In this document: piece after piece, positions 5,303 to 7,376 of the stretch | How positions within the stretch are numbered: the stretch's first letter is position 1 | Layout: each line of letters begins with the position of its first letter | Assembly: GCA_003149835.1 (NCBI GenBank) | Contig: QAMX01000054.1 | Location: forward strand, 1 to 7,376 | Reading direction: 5' to 3' | DNA length: 7,376 nt | Source of the DNA: Clostridiales bacterium | Lineage (GTDB): Bacteria; Bacillota; Clostridia; Oscillospirales; QAMX01 | Notes under the pieces: model-generated | What the model was told of the DNA's origin: nothing | The model's database searches: none | Seen by the model: only the letters and a program-made list of their open reading frames with translations | Translations under genes and position numbers: made by a program

Positions 5303-6220
5303 TTACTCCTGCGTTGGCGTTTTCTCTTCGAGCAGGGCGTTGTTGAGAATTTTCGCCAGCTCGCTGTCCGCGCCGAGAATCACGGTTTTATCCTCGCCGG
5401 TCATCGAAGCTTCCAGCGCGTCCAGCGCACGGATGAAATAATAAAACTCCTGCTTTTCCGGCGTATTGTAAGCCTCGCCGAGGATCCGCATGTATTCGGC
5501 CTCACCGGAGGCAATGATTTCCTCCGCCTCGCGTTCGGCGTTGGAGATCGTTTCGTTAACGATCCGGTCGACCTCGTTGCGCGTGATCGTCGCGGTCTTG
5601 TTGCCATTGGCAATCAGCTCTTCGGCCATCATGTTGCGCTCGGAGATCATGCGGGTATAAACCGCCTGCTCATTGTCCGAGGGGTAGTCGAGGCGCTTGA
5701 CCTTGACGTCAATGACGTCAATTCCGTAAATGACGGCTTTCTCCGTCACCTGCGCGGTAATCTGGGAATAGATCTCGTTGCGCTTCGCCGCGTCGTCCAT
5801 ATTGATGATCTCGTCCTGCTCGATCGTACCCATTGTGGTTTTCAAAGCGTTATAGGTAATGTTATCAAGCCGCACCTCGGCTTCGACAATTGAGCCGAGC
5901 GATTTGTAGAACGTCAGCGGATCGGTGATTTTCCAAAGCACATAGCTGTCCACCTGCATGGATTTGCTGTCCGAAGTGATGACGTCGCTGGGCGGAATAT
6001 CATAAATCAGAACGGTTTGGGGAAATTTGATGACCGTATCGATAAACGGCAGCTTGAAATGCAGTCCCGAGGTCTTTGTCACGTCGATGATCTTGGAAAA
6101 ACGGACGACGCAGGCGTACTCGTTTTCATAGACTGTAAAAAACGACGAGCCGATGACGATGAGCAGGAGGAGAACCAGCACCGGAACAATAAATTTCAGC
6201 GATTTTTTGACTTTTGACAT
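5303..6220 (-). CDS. hflC: HflC-like SPFH/band-7 membrane protein
   Basis: HflC with HflK forms a large membrane-anchored cage that in proteobacteria surrounds the FtsH protease and controls its access to substrates. The protein has one transmembrane anchor at residues 9-28. The SPFH domain begins at VYENEYACVVRFSKI and continues through GLHFKLPFIDTV (52-63), DSYVLWKITDP (91-101) and YGIDVIDVKVKRLDYP (165-180). A charged helical stretch (about 182-250) follows, and the HflC-type tail FYYFIRALDALEASM sits at 259-273. At 305 aa it is close to the usual length. I prefer the ATG at 6220 because AGGAGG lies 8 nt upstream. The in-frame ATG at 6226 is only 2 nt from that site. The site overlaps the hflK stop codon TAG, so the two are translationally coupled. 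Confidence 0.93.
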   Translation of the reverse strand: MSKVKKSLKFIVPVLVLLLLIVIGSSFFTVYENEYACVVRFSKIIDVTKTSGLHFKLPFIDTVIKFPQTVLIYDIPPSDVITSDSKSMQVDSYVLWKITDPLTFYKSLGSIVEAEVRLDNITYNALKTTMGTIEQDEIINMDDAAKRNEIYSQITAQVTEKAVIYGIDVIDVKVKRLDYPSDNEQAVYTRMISERNMMAEELIANGNKTATITRNEVDRIVNETISNAEREAEEIIASGEAEYMRILGEAYNTPEKQEFYYFIRALDALEASMTGEDKTVILGADSELAKILNNALLEEKTPTQE

Positions 6221-6232
6221 GTTCATATCCTC

Positions 6233-7249
6233 CTATTCCTCGACCGGGTCGGACGGATTCACCGCCGACGGCTGCTGGCCGTTGATGAAGCTTTCAAGGG
6301 GCAGCAGCTTCTGCGTGTTCCCGCCTGCGTCGATCACCAGCTTTACGCCCGGCAATGCCGCTTCAATCGCTTCAAAATACATTCTGGCCTTGGTAATCTC
6401 TTCGTTGGAGACGTATTCCTCATACATGGCGTTGAACATCGCCACCTGTTTTTTCGCCTGATTCACTCTGTCCAGCTTCAAAAATTCGGCGTTCTGCCGC
6501 AGCTGGTCGGCTTGGGCTTCCGCATTGGGAATCTGCGCGTTTTTGTAAGCTTCGGCGTCGTTTTTCGCCGTTTCTCCGACCTGTTTGGCGGTTTCGACGT
6601 TCTTAAAGGCCGCCTTCACTTCCTCCGTCGGCGGTTCCGCGTCCTGAATCTTGATATCCGTGAGCACGATGCCGATGTCATATTGTTCCAGCTCGGCGGT
6701 GATCAGTTCTTTCACCTCGGTCTGGATCTGGCTCTTGCCGGTTGTCAGGATGTCGTCGACATATTTGGAACCGATGACGTTGCGGATCTGGCTCTGCGCG
6801 AGGTTTTTCAGAACCGTTCCCGGATTCTGGGAGGAGTAGAGATATTTTGCGGCGTTGGAGATCTTATACTCGATGAAGAAATCGACGTTGACGATGTTAA
6901 AGTCCCCGGAAATCATTTTCGACTCGTTCTCTATGGTTTGATAATCGCCCATCTGGGCTGCGTCAGATCGGTATCCGAGCTCGATTTTGTGATATACGTT
7001 GACGTCGACGAGCTGCACTTTTTGAATACCGAACGGCAGCTTGAAGTGGATGCCCGCATCGGCCGTACCGGTGACCTTGCCAAACGTCGTGATGACGGCT
7101 TGCTGCTTGTCGTTGACGGTAAACCAGCAGGTCGACAGCACAAGAATGGCCAGAAGCGCGATCACGGCGATGATCACGATCCTCTTGATCTTTTTGGGAT
7201 CCATGTTTTTAAAGTCGCCGTTGAATTTGAAATCGGATGAAAAGCCCAT
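6233..7249 (-). CDS. hflK: HflK-like SPFH/band-7 membrane protein
   Basis: HflK is the partner of HflC in the membrane cage that modulates FtsH proteolysis. This protein is 338 aa. It has a short cytoplasmic N-terminus (1-22) without the Gly-rich stretch of the E. coli protein, a transmembrane helix at 23-42, and an SPFH domain from about 43 to 220 (VNDKQQAVITTFGKVTG, AGIHFKLPFGIQKV, VDFFIEYKI). A coiled coil of alternating Ala/Glu/Lys covers about 208-290, and the tail KLLPLESFINGQ (314-325) matches the HflK-type end. The motif IQDAEPPTEEVKAAFKNV at 201-218 is diagnostic of HflK over general flotillins. Start is ATG at 7249 with AAAGGAGA 6 nt upstream. It leads the operon and hflC follows directly. 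No ftsH, or nfeD-type partner of other SPFH proteins, lies within the window. Confidence 0.94.
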   Translation of the reverse strand: MGFSSDFKFNGDFKNMDPKKIKRIVIIAVIALLAILVLSTCWFTVNDKQQAVITTFGKVTGTADAGIHFKLPFGIQKVQLVDVNVYHKIELGYRSDAAQMGDYQTIENESKMISGDFNIVNVDFFIEYKISNAAKYLYSSQNPGTVLKNLAQSQIRNVIGSKYVDDILTTGKSQIQTEVKELITAELEQYDIGIVLTDIKIQDAEPPTEEVKAAFKNVETAKQVGETAKNDAEAYKNAQIPNAEAQADQLRQNAEFLKLDRVNQAKKQVAMFNAMYEEYVSNEEITKARMYFEAIEAALPGVKLVIDAGGNTQKLLPLESFINGQQPSAVNPSDPVEE

Positions 7250-7280
7250 ATGTTCTCCTTTTCTTGTCGTTTATTAGGCG

Positions 7281-7309
7281 ATTGTAAAACTCTCGCTTTC
7301 CCATTCCAA
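7281..7309 (-). promoter_or_regulatory. Candidate sigma-A promoter of hflKC
   Basis: On the minus strand TTGGAA (7304-7309), a 17-nt spacer and TACAAT (7281-7286) give 4/6 and 5/6 matches to the sigma-A hexamers at ideal spacing. The transcript would start near 7274 and leave about 25 nt before the hflK start, including its AAAGGAGA site. It lies between the right-edge hairpin and hflK, where a promoter is expected. Confidence 0.55.
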
Positions 7310-7313
7310 TTCG

Positions 7314-7376
7314 TTTTTGAGGCGGCTTTGCCACCTCAAAAACTCGACTTTGGCGAGCAAAGCGAGCCCTCGCGCC
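7314..7376. repeat. Palindromic intergenic element with short GCGAGC repeats at the right edge
   Basis: A 13-bp inverted repeat (7314-7326 with 7330-7342, loop TTT) has a GC core flanked by T5 on the left and A5 on the right. The one imperfect pair is G-U in the minus-strand RNA. Next to it GCGAGC occurs twice, separated by AAA (7353-7358 and 7362-7367), and the second copy can fold with CTCGC (7369-7373). No T-run follows the stem on either strand, so it is not a clear terminator. The look is that of a dispersed intergenic palindrome cut by the window edge; whether it recurs in the genome cannot be seen here. Confidence 0.45.

Noticed and set aside
6512..7240. A 242-codon plus-strand open frame opposite hflK
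   Set aside because: It is antisense to an unmistakable HflK and its repetitive Phe/Asp/Val composition is a reflection of the SPFH and coiled-coil codons.
7250..7376. Minus-strand frame open from the right edge through to the start of hflK, as a possible end of another protein
   Set aside because: It runs through the palindrome, repeats and candidate promoter, has no domain, and continues out of frame into hflK. A repeat element explains it better.

Overview
The window looks like a piece of a Gram-positive Clostridia-type chromosome (Oscillospiraceae-like or a related gut Firmicute; this is an inference). It is fairly GC-rich, has strong AGGAGG-type ribosome binding sites, uses some GTG and TTG starts, and has a BirA with an N-terminal DNA-binding domain. 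All nine genes I can support lie on the minus strand, so the window reads functionally from right to left.

Right part (7376 to 4707): a stem-loop and short-repeat element sits at the right edge, followed by a candidate promoter (TTGGAA-N17-TACAAT). Next come hflK and hflC, a pair of SPFH/band-7 membrane proteins that are translationally coupled. Two small membrane proteins follow: a 59-residue one and a 102-residue one that starts with TTG. No ftsH gene is visible.

Middle part (4648 to 1445): a CehA/McbA-like PHP-domain metallohydrolase, a xylose-isomerase-like TIM-barrel sugar isomerase/epimerase, and an RraA/HMG-aldolase-family protein. The last two look like catabolic enzymes for a sugar or sugar acid, but the substrate cannot be read from the sequence. 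A 20-bp inverted repeat between them has its T-run on the plus strand only.

Left part (1348 to 1): a 135-residue membrane-anchored protein of unknown function, closed by a clear intrinsic terminator. Then comes birA (biotin-protein ligase and biotin repressor), which runs off the left edge. Its promoter is a full-consensus, 17-bp-spaced sigma-A promoter with an extended -10. The -35 is embedded in a near-consensus BirA operator (TTGTCAACC-N14-GGTTTACAT). This predicts that the biotin repressor regulates its own transcription unit and is the best regulatory finding here.

I do not see mobile elements, CRISPR arrays, rRNA or tRNA genes. I found no convincing new multi-gene system. The less ordinary items are the birA self-operator, the small membrane genes behind hflKC, the plus-facing hairpin, and the right-edge repeat.
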